From the NCBI GenBank assembly GCA_030043675.1, contig JASHXG010000020.1, forward strand, positions 1 to 37,922: DNA of 37,922 nt, read 5' to 3'. The DNA comes from Vulcanimicrobiota bacterium. GTDB lineage: Bacteria; Vulcanimicrobiota; Vulcanimicrobiia; Vulcanimicrobiales; Vulcanimicrobiaceae. Within the stretch, counting starts at the first letter, position 1, and each line of letters begins with the position of its first letter. The position numbers and the translations under genes were made by a program. The notes beneath the pieces were generated by a model. That model searched no databases, was not told the DNA's origin, and worked only from the letters and a program-made list of their open reading frames with translations. Positions 8,030-15,294 of the stretch are shown in pieces.

Positions 8030-9121
8030 ATGAGCATCTTTCATACGGCCACACGCGCCCTGGGAGTTGCAGTTGCGGTCGTCTTATTTGCCGGCTGCAG
8101 CGCGGCGATGGCGCCGGTCGCTCCGGGAGCGCAGACCGGTGCGCCAGGCTCCTCCGCAAAGCAAGTGCCGCCGCCGCTGGCGATGCGCCTGACCAACGCG
8201 CTCGGGCTCGCCCCCGTGCCGCGCCGAAACGCTCGCGCGTCCTGGATGTCGGCGAACGCGAAGGCTACGGGTCCTCTCCTCTATAGTTCCAACCAAGACT
8301 TCAGTGAGATCGACGTCTACGGCTACAAAAGCAGAAAGCTCGTTGGGCAGATCACGAGCGGGGTTGTTTATCCTTACGGAGAGTGTGCGGATGCCTCGGG
8401 CAACGTATGGGTCGCCGATTTAGAGGGTTTCGACCTCGTCGAATACGCGCATGGCGCGACGAAGGCCACCACGCAGCTGACGGACGATTACGGGAACCCG
8501 ATCGGCTGCTCGGTCGACCCCAAGACCGGAGACCTCGCCGTCGCCAACTTCGAAGGAAGTCCAAGCGGATACGGCGGGAATATCGTCATCTACCGCAACG
8601 CCGCAGGCGCCGGAAAAGTGTACACGCCGGCGAGCACGTTCTTGTGGCCTCCCAGCTACGACGATAAGGACAATCTCTTCATCGAGGGTGAAAGTGCCGT
8701 CTCGGGCGATCATGAGCTGTTCGAACTCGCAAAGGGAGGCAAATCGCTGACAGAAATCTCGCTGCCCTTCACCATCTATTTCCCGGCAGGCGTCAACTGG
8801 GACGGAAAGTACGTCGACGCCAACGATCAGGCTTACGAGGATACCGACACGACGGGCGTATACCGGCTTACGATCTCGGGTTCGACCGCTAAGCTTGTAA
8901 GCCAGACCGGTTACACTGATACCTGTTACGACGACTACGTCGACGTGGTACAGGCCGTCATCGACGGCAACACGTATATCGGCGGAAACCTCTTCTGCCA
9001 AGATGCGGCCAAGTACCGCATCGACTACTGGGGGTACTCGAGCGGAGGCAACGCGCGCGAGTACATCAACGGCCAGTCGAACTTCAGCGATACCTCGTAC
9101 GGACAAGCGCTCAGCAAATAA
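8030..9121 (+). CDS. Secreted beta-propeller-like lipoprotein, diverged subfamily A
   Basis: 363 residues, lipobox FAGC (Cys23). The order of features follows the other A members but with lower identity: SWMSANAK after the linker, LLYSSN, IDVYGYKSRKLVGQIT, CADASGNVWVADL, DLVEYAHGAT and GCSVDPKTGDLAVANFEG. The C-terminal third carries several cysteines (DTCYDDYVD, NLFCQD) that may be disulfide-bonded. ATG 8030 was chosen over the longer open frame (back to 7655) because AAGGAG lies 10 bases upstream and the signal peptide begins there. It is divergent from 6552-7775. Exported; function unknown. Confidence 0.85.
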   Translation: MSIFHTATRALGVAVAVVLFAGCSAAMAPVAPGAQTGAPGSSAKQVPPPLAMRLTNALGLAPVPRRNARASWMSANAKATGPLLYSSNQDFSEIDVYGYKSRKLVGQITSGVVYPYGECADASGNVWVADLEGFDLVEYAHGATKATTQLTDDYGNPIGCSVDPKTGDLAVANFEGSPSGYGGNIVIYRNAAGAGKVYTPASTFLWPPSYDDKDNLFIEGESAVSGDHELFELAKGGKSLTEISLPFTIYFPAGVNWDGKYVDANDQAYEDTDTTGVYRLTISGSTAKLVSQTGYTDTCYDDYVDVVQAVIDGNTYIGGNLFCQDAAKYRIDYWGYSSGGNAREYINGQSNFSDTSYGQALSK

Positions 9122-9183
9122 AGCTCGGGCGTTCGGACGTATTCCTTCAGACTTTCTTCATATGATGTGGCCATGCTCGGGCT

Positions 9184-9453
9184 ATGTCATTAGCGCGAAT
9201 CGTCTTCCTCAGAGGCATCGTGGTACTGCCCGCTGCAGGCCTGCTTCCGCAAGAAGCGTTTGCCGACGCCTCAAAGGCCTCGCAGTCGTCGATGCATTAT
9301 CAAAGCACGCCGAACGACGGCAAGCACTGCTCGCTCTGTCAGTTCTTCGTGCCGGGGCAAGATGCGACGTCCAACGGCACCTGTCAGGTCGTCGATGGAT
9401 CGATCTCGCCCAACGGCTACTGCATAGCATTTAACGCAAAAGCGTCTCAGTAA
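9184..9453 (+). CDS. High-potential iron-sulfur protein (HiPIP) family
   Basis: 89 residues. Residues 1-27 look like a signal peptide (hydrophobic, ending EAFA). The mature part has Cys49, Cys52, Cys67 and Cys80 in the order C-x2-C-x14-C-x12-C, with HCSLCQFFVPG, NGTCQVVDGSIS and NGYCIAFNAK around them. This matches the HiPIP fold, which binds one 4Fe-4S cluster and carries single electrons in the periplasm. I see no twin-arginine motif, although many HiPIPs use Tat export. No electron-transfer partner is adjacent, so the donor and acceptor are unknown. Start ATG 9184 is the only one in frame that gives the signal peptide. Confidence 0.8.
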   Translation: MSLARIVFLRGIVVLPAAGLLPQEAFADASKASQSSMHYQSTPNDGKHCSLCQFFVPGQDATSNGTCQVVDGSISPNGYCIAFNAKASQ

Positions 9454-9504
9454 GCATTCGCGCGCTCGCCGGGGCGGGCTCCGCAATCGTGGTACGATGG
9501 CGGC

Positions 9505-10179
9505 GTGATTTTCCTGAGGGCAGCCGACGTCAGACTGCTCTACGCCTTCCTCGCATCGGCGGTCCTCAACATCTTCATCTGGACTATGGTGGCGTGGGTG
9601 GCGCAGCTCGATTTCTACCGATCGGTTAAAGGGCAGCCGCGTGAGCAGCTTGCCGTTACGTCGTCGGTGCGGATCGAGCACCGCGTCCGGCTTCAGCCGC
9701 AACCGGCAAAATCACGTCGTCGTGCGCGCGCGGAGCCGGGGGTCGAGGAGGGGCCGTCGCTCGCAGTACCGTCGGGCTGGGAGAAACACGATATCGGGCA
9801 CGAGGGCACGCAGGACGCCGCATTGTGGCTCGACTGGTCGAAGCAGACCGCCGAATTCGTACCGCGCGTCTTTCTCTGGCAGAAGCCGATGATCGCTGAA
9901 GACGGGCGCCGCCTATCGCTGCGCGAGGCCGTACACGACGTAGTTGCGTACTTGAATGATGAAGGCGACAAGCTCTTCGAGAACCGAGCCCAGCGCGTCT
10001 GCGGCGGCAGGCGTCTCGGCTGGTTCTTGTCCTACGACAAGCCCGAAGACGATCCGCCGGTGCATATCGACGACGTCTTTTTGATGGATGGCAGCACGGT
10101 CTACCGCGCGACCTACGCTCGCCCGATCGAACAGAGAGAAGACGTGAGAACCCGGCGAGCTTTGAATAGCCTCTGCTAG
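9505..10179 (+). CDS. Membrane-anchored protein of unknown function
   Basis: 224 residues starting at GTG. One transmembrane segment lies at about residues 11-33, followed by a basic, proline-containing linker (60-80) and a soluble domain of about 130 residues that is probably extracytoplasmic. The N-terminal anchor plus linker recalls TonB-like or other envelope-spanning proteins, but I cannot see a TonB C-terminal motif. The soluble part includes LWLDWSKQTAEFVPRVFLWQ and HIDDVFLMDGSTVYRATYA. Its stop overlaps the stop of the convergent HAD gene by the four bases CTAG. No family recognised. Confidence 0.65.
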   Translation: MIFLRAADVRLLYAFLASAVLNIFIWTMVAWVAQLDFYRSVKGQPREQLAVTSSVRIEHRVRLQPQPAKSRRRARAEPGVEEGPSLAVPSGWEKHDIGHEGTQDAALWLDWSKQTAEFVPRVFLWQKPMIAEDGRRLSLREAVHDVVAYLNDEGDKLFENRAQRVCGGRRLGWFLSYDKPEDDPPVHIDDVFLMDGSTVYRATYARPIEQREDVRTRRALNSLC

Positions 10180-10847
10180 CACGAGCGTCCCTGCCCAACA
10201 GCCTCACGGACGAGCGCGACATCGAGTCCGTCGAGATTCGGAATCACACGCGAGGCAAGCGCGAGCGAGCCGGCATCGGGCGGAAACTCGCGATTTGGGA
10301 TCGCGATTACGGCAAGTCCGGCCGCATGTGCCGAGCGGATGCCGTTGGCGGAATCTTCGACGGCGGCCGTCTGCCCGGGCTCCGCGCCCATCAGGTGCAA
10401 CGCCCGCTGGTAGACGTCGGGCGCGGGCTTGCCGCGCTTTACGCCGTCGGCCGAGACGACCGCCTCGAAGAATCGCCTCCAGCCAGTCTTCTCGAGGATC
10501 GCCGTCGCGACCGGTAAAGAGGCCGCGGTCGCCAGGCCGAGCGGAAATGCCGCGGCGAGCCGCTCGAGCGCGCCCGGCGCGCCGGGTAGAATGGGGACGT
10601 TCTGCAAGCGCGCGATGACGCCGGCCACGACGGCCTCGGCGATCTGGCCAGGCGGCATCGCGACGCCCAGCTCGGCGTGAATATAATCGGCCCACTCGCT
10701 GGTCCGCATCCCGATCATGGCGGCCGCCGCCGAATCGTTCCAGCGGCCGCCGTGCGTCGCGACGAATTCGCGCCGCACGTCGCGCCAGACTTGCTCGGTC
10801 TCGACCAGGGTGCCGTCCAAGTCAAAGATGACCGAGAGACGCTCCAA
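10176..10847 (-). CDS. HAD-superfamily hydrolase (phosphatase / phosphoglucomutase-like)
   Basis: 223 residues. Motif I is FDLDGTLVETE, with nucleophile Asp9 and acid/base Asp11. Motif II is in ATAASLP, motif III is KRGKPAPD (Lys140) and motif IV is VEDSANGI (Glu164, Asp165). The helical insert after motif I is the C1 cap of the beta-phosphoglucomutase and phosphoglycolate phosphatase group. It is a soluble cytoplasmic Mg-dependent phosphatase; the substrate cannot be predicted from sequence alone. It starts at TTG with GGGAG about 8 bases upstream. It follows the XapX gene by 18 bases on the same strand, probably as one operon. Confidence 0.88.
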   Translation of the reverse strand: MERLSVIFDLDGTLVETEQVWRDVRREFVATHGGRWNDSAAAAMIGMRTSEWADYIHAELGVAMPPGQIAEAVVAGVIARLQNVPILPGAPGALERLAAAFPLGLATAASLPVATAILEKTGWRRFFEAVVSADGVKRGKPAPDVYQRALHLMGAEPGQTAAVEDSANGIRSAHAAGLAVIAIPNREFPPDAGSLALASRVIPNLDGLDVALVREAVGQGRSC

Positions 10848-10865
10848 GATACTGCTCCCTTGAAT

Positions 10866-11036
10866 CTACGGCCGGTGGACGAGATGGGCGAGCAGCGGCC
10901 AAAGCCGCTGGCCGAAAAACATCCCGATCAGTCCGATCAATCCCAGCATCGGCGGGGCGGGCGAAGGCAGTTTTACTAAGCTGAAGACGATCCCGATCGC
11001 CAAGCCGGTGAAAAAAGCCAACGTTATACGTTCCAT
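10866..11036 (-). CDS. XapX-domain small membrane protein
   Basis: 56 residues when started at ATG 11034-11036 (MERITLAFFTGLAIGIVFSL). A longer frame to 11084 exists, but the family normally starts here and GGAAG lies about 10 bases upstream. Two hydrophobic helices flank the LPSPAPPMLGLIGLIGMFFG segment that marks the XapX family. The biochemical role is not established. The name comes from a gene near xanthosine transport genes in enteric bacteria, and nothing here suggests purine metabolism. Confidence 0.75.
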   Translation of the reverse strand: MERITLAFFTGLAIGIVFSLVKLPSPAPPMLGLIGLIGMFFGQRLWPLLAHLVHRP

Positions 11037-11135
11037 TTCGGAATTCTTCCGCATGCGCGCCCCGGCGTCAAGGCGGCGAAACACTTGCGAGAATCACGGG
11101 TACGTTCCCTATCGAGAAAGGAGCTGTGCCGCAAT

Positions 11136-11555
11136 ATGCCTCTCGTACGAATAGACCTGGCAGCCGGGAAACCTCCGGAGTATCGCCGGACGATCGGAGA
11201 GATCGTTTCCCAGGCACTCTTGGCGTGCGCGGGCGTTCCCGAGCACGATCGCTTCCAGATCATCAGCCAGCACGATCGCGATGATTTCATCTTCGATCGG
11301 GAGTACCTCGGCATCGAGCGCAGCGACGATCTGGTGATGATCCAAGTCTTCTTCAACCAGGGGCGCACGACGCAGCAAAAGGAGAGTCTCTACAAAGAGA
11401 TCGCCGACGGGCTTGCACGTTCGTTGAATCTGCGCCGCGAGGACGTCTTCATCACCCTTGTCGAAGTCGACAAGGTCAACTGGTCGTTCGGCAATGGTGT
11501 CGCGCAGTACGCCTCCATGTCACAGACCGCCGGCCTCACGAGTCCTAGTAGTTGA
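11136..11555 (+). CDS. Tautomerase-superfamily protein
   Basis: 139 residues starting MPLVRIDL, so that after removal of Met the catalytic Pro becomes residue 1, the defining feature of the 4-oxalocrotonate tautomerase superfamily. The length and the motifs PEHDRFQIISQH, VMIQVFFNQGRT, QKESLYKEIADGL and DVFITLVEV with WSFGNG fit the longer Tautomerase_2 type. It would act on small enol/keto compounds in the cytoplasm. ATG 11136 was preferred over an upstream frame start at 11085 because of the required N-terminal proline and AAAGGAG at 11117-11123. It heads a plus-strand run with the cupin and hydrolase genes, consistent with aromatic or dienelactone breakdown. Confidence 0.88.
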   Translation: MPLVRIDLAAGKPPEYRRTIGEIVSQALLACAGVPEHDRFQIISQHDRDDFIFDREYLGIERSDDLVMIQVFFNQGRTTQQKESLYKEIADGLARSLNLRREDVFITLVEVDKVNWSFGNGVAQYASMSQTAGLTSPSS

Positions 11556-11600
11556 GATGAGGACAACCATCGCCCGCCTGCCAGCATTGGAGGATGCTCC

Positions 11601-11972
11601 ATGAGAACCGACTTCGACCTCTTCGTAACCCTCAAGCGCTTCGATCAGCCCGACGAAACGCGCACCTTCACTAAAGGACGCTTCGATCTGGTTAAGCTCG
11701 GCAACATGACGCTCGGTCGCGCCAGCTACGAGCCGGGCTGGAGATGGTCGGAGCACGTCGGCAAGGGGACGGGGCAGGCATTCTGCGAGGTCGAGCACGT
11801 TGGCCTGGTCCTCTCCGGACGCGCGACCGCTGCAATGAGCGATGGAACCGTCATCGAGTTGGCGCCGGGTGACCTCTTCCATATCCCGCCCGGCCACGAT
11901 AGCTGGGTCATCGGCAACGAGCCCTACGTCTCGCTGCACTTTCTCGGCTCGGATAGGTACGCGAGGCGTTAG
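11601..11972 (+). CDS. Small single-domain cupin protein
   Basis: 123 residues forming one cupin barrel. Motif 1 is around GWRWSEHVGK and VEHVGLVLSGRATAAM; motif 2 is LAPGDLFHIPPGHDSWVIG. The usual metal-binding His/Glu set is only partly present (His before VGK, Glu-His in VEHVG, His in PPGHDSW), so metal binding is likely but not certain. A clear GGAGG lies about 8 bases before ATG 11601. It sits between the tautomerase and a secreted protein, all on one strand. Substrate unknown; it may be a binding or sensory protein rather than an enzyme. Confidence 0.8.
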   Translation: MRTDFDLFVTLKRFDQPDETRTFTKGRFDLVKLGNMTLGRASYEPGWRWSEHVGKGTGQAFCEVEHVGLVLSGRATAAMSDGTVIELAPGDLFHIPPGHDSWVIGNEPYVSLHFLGSDRYARR

Positions 11973-11977
11973 GCGGC

Positions 11978-12430
11978 TTGTTGAACGTCGTTCGCGCGGC
12001 TGCTTACACGCTGGGTGCGATTGCATTGTCGCTGACCATCCCGGCCCGTCTCAGCGCGCAAGCGAAACCCGCGTACAGCCTATTCAACAATTCCGTCGAT
12101 CTCTATCTGCAGCAAACGTGCACGGATACACCGAACGGAGCAACGTTCACTGGGACGATCGGCGCCGCCAGCCACGCGTCGGGAAACGGCGAGTCGAGTC
12201 TCTATTACACGTTCGACGCGTCGGGCAACAAGACGGGGTACGAATCGGCTTCAGCGGTGAACACGTTGAATGTCGGCGCCGCGCCCGCACGCTTTCGCTT
12301 TGTTGCCGTCAGCGCCGACTGCAACGGTGAAAGCCTCTACGTCTGGTCGGGCAGCACGCAATCCGTAGCGGATCCGGACGGCACGTACGGCTTTCCCTTC
12401 AGCCAGGCAGCCGAAGAGCCGCTCCACTGA
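11978..12430 (+). CDS. Secreted protein of unknown function
   Basis: About 150 residues. The start is TTG at 11978 or the next TTG at 11981; neither has a good ribosome site, but the cupin stop is only 5 bases upstream, so translation may be coupled. Residues 5-28 form a signal peptide ending LSAQA. The mature part is rich in Ser, Thr, Asn and Gly, with two cysteines (QQTCTDT and SADCNGE) that could form a disulfide, and beta-strand-like patterning. No family recognised. Confidence 0.65.
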   Translation: MLNVVRAAAYTLGAIALSLTIPARLSAQAKPAYSLFNNSVDLYLQQTCTDTPNGATFTGTIGAASHASGNGESSLYYTFDASGNKTGYESASAVNTLNVGAAPARFRFVAVSADCNGESLYVWSGSTQSVADPDGTYGFPFSQAAEEPLH

Positions 12431-12440
12431 TGCTCGCGCG

Positions 12441-13589
12441 ATGAAGCCGTTGGATCTTCGCACTCGCCCGCCGCGCGGTCCGCGCGAGACGATGCTGGGA
12501 TTCTATTTCTTGCCGCGCACGGTCGATAAGTTGCGCGCCGAACTTTCCGGAGGCAACCTCGGCGACTACCTGAACCACGACGCGGGCTTCAGCGCTTACG
12601 TCGTGCGGCGCTTGGGATTGGACATGAACGAGTTTCGCGACGCGGTCGCGCGCGCATCCGACGATGCTGGAGTCATTGCCTGGCTCGCCCCGCGACTTGA
12701 CCCCGCATTCGCGCCGGCCCTGAACGCGAAGCTCGAAACGTTTGTGGTGGAGAGAATGTCGCCCGACGATCGAGCCCTGATGCGCGGGCGGCACCCCGTG
12801 ATGGCGAGCCGCCCGGATCTCTCGAAGTTGCTCGACGTCCTCGAAGCCGACGATGCGCGCGTTACGATCCGCACTCGCGACGGCAGCGCTCCCGCGCTGC
12901 TCTTTCGGCCCGAGGGCGAAGCTCGAGCGTGGCCCGCGATCATCCTTTACACGGACGCCTTCGGCATCCGTCCGGCGTCCGAGCAGATGAGCCGGCGCCT
13001 GGCTCAGGGCGGGTATCTCGTGTTGCTTCCCGACCTCTTCTACCGCTCGGGGCCGAGCGCGCCGATGATTCCCGCCGAAGTGCTGGGCGATCCCAATCGG
13101 CGCGAAGCGCTGATGCAGCGCCTCGGCAGTCTCGACCGCGACGCCAAGGTCTCCGACGCGGGCGCCTTCATCGCGTTTCTCTCCTCGCATCCCGACGTGC
13201 GCGGCGATCGCTTCGGCATCACCGGCTACTGCTTCGGCGGTAACGCGAGCCTGACGGCGGCCGGCGCGTTCGGGGACCGGTTTGCGGCGGTCGCGTCGTT
13301 CCACGGCGGCAACTTAGCCACCGACGAACCAGAGAGCCCGCACCGCTTCGTAGCAGATATCGGCGGCCGCGTTTACGTCGCGGGCGCGGTCGAAGATGCG
13401 TCGTTTCCGGAGGAACAAAAACAGCGCCTCGAAGCGGCGCTCACGCAGGCCGGCGTCGACCATGTCGTCACGACGTACGCGGGCGCACATCACGGCTTCG
13501 CGGTTCCCGACCATCCCGCGTACAATCCCGAGGCAGCCGAACGCCACTGGCGAGCCTCGTTCGAGCTCTTCAGCGAGACGCTACGGTAA
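12441..13589 (+). CDS. DUF5069 - dienelactone hydrolase fusion
   Basis: 382 residues with two parts. Residues 4-85 match the DUF5069 pattern (LRTRPPRGPRETMLGFYFLP, RTVDKLRAEL, Gly-Asp-Tyr, then a helical end with WL). Residues 140-382 form an alpha/beta hydrolase of the dienelactone hydrolase family. The nucleophile is Cys264 in GYCFGG, with Asp319 and His350/351 in AHHGF as likely triad partners, and YTDAFGI at 170-176 is the usual active-site loop. Family enzymes open lactones such as dienelactone in chloroaromatic breakdown; the true substrate is unknown. It ends the run tautomerase-cupin-secreted protein, and its 3' end overlaps the convergent gene by 20 bases. Confidence 0.87.
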   Translation: MKPLDLRTRPPRGPRETMLGFYFLPRTVDKLRAELSGGNLGDYLNHDAGFSAYVVRRLGLDMNEFRDAVARASDDAGVIAWLAPRLDPAFAPALNAKLETFVVERMSPDDRALMRGRHPVMASRPDLSKLLDVLEADDARVTIRTRDGSAPALLFRPEGEARAWPAIILYTDAFGIRPASEQMSRRLAQGGYLVLLPDLFYRSGPSAPMIPAEVLGDPNRREALMQRLGSLDRDAKVSDAGAFIAFLSSHPDVRGDRFGITGYCFGGNASLTAAGAFGDRFAAVASFHGGNLATDEPESPHRFVADIGGRVYVAGAVEDASFPEEQKQRLEAALTQAGVDHVVTTYAGAHHGFAVPDHPAYNPEAAERHWRASFELFSETLR

Positions 13590-15291
13590 GGGAATACCGC
13601 CGGCGCGCGCGCTCGGCTTCGACATGGTCGTAGGCTCGCGCCGCTTCGCGCGCGAGCTCCTCGAGCAGCCCCACCTCCTCGGGGTCGAGCTCCGCTCCAT
13701 TGGCGTGCGCGCCGTAGAGCGTAAAACTGACCAGCTCGTGGCGGACCGTCACCGGAACGGCCAGCGTGTAGATCCTGGCGCTCTCGGGATCGAGATGCGA
13801 GCGTACGTCGTTGAGCCAGACGTTCGTCTCGTCGGCCAGCAGCATCCGGACCAGCAGATCGTTGGCGTCGAAGCCGGCAGGAGCGATGTGCGTTTGCCGC
13901 GCGGTCGCGACGCCTTCGAACCGTTCGCCTTGCGCATCTCTGCGATAGAGCGCGGCCGCCGTGAGCTCGAGTGCATCGACCGGCACCTGCACGAGTCCGT
14001 CCACGATCGCGCTCTCGTCGGTCGCATACGGTAGTGCCGACGCCGCTCGGCGCAGCATCTGCTCGGCGAGCCGCCGGTGCCGGAAGAAGACCGCTTCAAC
14101 GAACGCTTCGACGGCGTGATTGATGCGGTCCAGGAGGACGCCGATCGCGATCGTCGCCAGCAGCTCGAGGCCGATCGCCAGACGTCCGAACGCGACGACG
14201 CGCGAAAAGAACCAGTCCAAGATGGAGACGAATGCGATCACGCTCAACGACAAGACGCCGTAGACCAGCGCGCGGTTGAGGACGAAGTTCACGTCGAGCA
14301 CGCGGAGTCTGAAGACGGCATAGGCGATGCAGATCGGCATCAGCACGACGGCGAAGCCCACCACTTGTCCCACCGCGAACGGGATGCCGGGCACGAAGTA
14401 GACCGCGTATGCCAGAAACGATGCGAGCGTGCCGATTGCGAGAAACCCCGAGCGCTGCCGGACGCTCGGCGACGCCGTGGCTTGCTTCTTGGCCAGAATC
14501 AGACCGGCGAGCAGGAATCCACCGAGCGGAATCACCGCGCTCGTAACAACGTCCCACGCCGGAAGCGATTCGGTCGTCGCGTAGATCCGCCACTCGACGA
14601 CGTACAGCGCGTAGGTCAGAGCAAGCAGGATCCATATCAGCGGATCGATTCGGCGCTGCCAGCCGCGAACGTCGCCGGCGGGAAAGCGCAAGACAAACGG
14701 CAGCAGCGGCAGGACGCTCCATGCGCCGAACACGGTGCTGAGCAGAAACGTGAGCGCCATGTACGGCCCCCGCGAGAGCACGTGCGACCAGTACGCGAAG
14801 ACCGGACCGGTGCCGAAGTAACCGATGGCAAACACGTAGAGCGACCACGACATAACCGATGGCCGCAAAAAGACGAGCAGGAACGCGACCACTAAAAAGA
14901 CCGTCGGCGGGAGATAGGCGAGCACGCCGCCGACGCGTTGCCACGTGCCAAAATCGGCTTCGGCGACCGCCGTTAGCCTCACCGTTCGCGATACGCCGGC
15001 GCGCGCGAAGGTGGGCGTCTCGCGTTCGCCGGCGTAGGGCGCGCGCAGGCGCGAGGAGACTTCGTAGTCTCCCCCGTCGACGAGAACGTCGCCCGGCCGC
15101 AGGCCGGCTCGATCGGCGGGCGAACCGCGAACGACGGCGACGACGATCCGGCTTTCCGGCGGAATCGTCATGCCGAACGTGCCTTCGCCCCATTTCTCCG
15201 CGAAGTCGACGTGCCCGATCGGCAGATAGTAGAGCGCGACGACAAACAGCGTTACAACGATGAGGCAGCCGCGCGCCAGGTTCTTGCGCAT
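13570..15291 (-). CDS. PDZ / multi-TM / GAF-like sensor protein without output domain
   Basis: 573 residues. TM1 lies at about 8-24, followed by a PDZ-like domain outside the membrane (about 35-108, with VRGSPADRAGLRPGDVLVDG). Then come eight or nine hydrophobic helices to about residue 390, and a cytoplasmic GAF-like region from about 420. The membrane-plus-GAF arrangement is that of sensor kinases or SpoIIE/GGDEF-type receptors, but no kinase, phosphatase, cyclase or HTH motif follows; the protein ends shortly after a charged helix. It starts 3 bases after the stop of the amino-acid permease, so it is probably co-translated with it and may sense envelope state or transport substrate. Confidence 0.8.
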   Translation of the reverse strand: MRKNLARGCLIVVTLFVVALYYLPIGHVDFAEKWGEGTFGMTIPPESRIVVAVVRGSPADRAGLRPGDVLVDGGDYEVSSRLRAPYAGERETPTFARAGVSRTVRLTAVAEADFGTWQRVGGVLAYLPPTVFLVVAFLLVFLRPSVMSWSLYVFAIGYFGTGPVFAYWSHVLSRGPYMALTFLLSTVFGAWSVLPLLPFVLRFPAGDVRGWQRRIDPLIWILLALTYALYVVEWRIYATTESLPAWDVVTSAVIPLGGFLLAGLILAKKQATASPSVRQRSGFLAIGTLASFLAYAVYFVPGIPFAVGQVVGFAVVLMPICIAYAVFRLRVLDVNFVLNRALVYGVLSLSVIAFVSILDWFFSRVVAFGRLAIGLELLATIAIGVLLDRINHAVEAFVEAVFFRHRRLAEQMLRRAASALPYATDESAIVDGLVQVPVDALELTAAALYRRDAQGERFEGVATARQTHIAPAGFDANDLLVRMLLADETNVWLNDVRSHLDPESARIYTLAVPVTVRHELVSFTLYGAHANGAELDPEEVGLLEELAREAARAYDHVEAERARRRYSLTVASR

Positions 15292-15294
15292 CGC

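Noticed and set aside
14077..14895. 272-residue plus-strand open frame rich in Asp, Arg, His and Glu
   Set aside because: Composition typical of an antisense of membrane helices; overlaps the PDZ/membrane protein.
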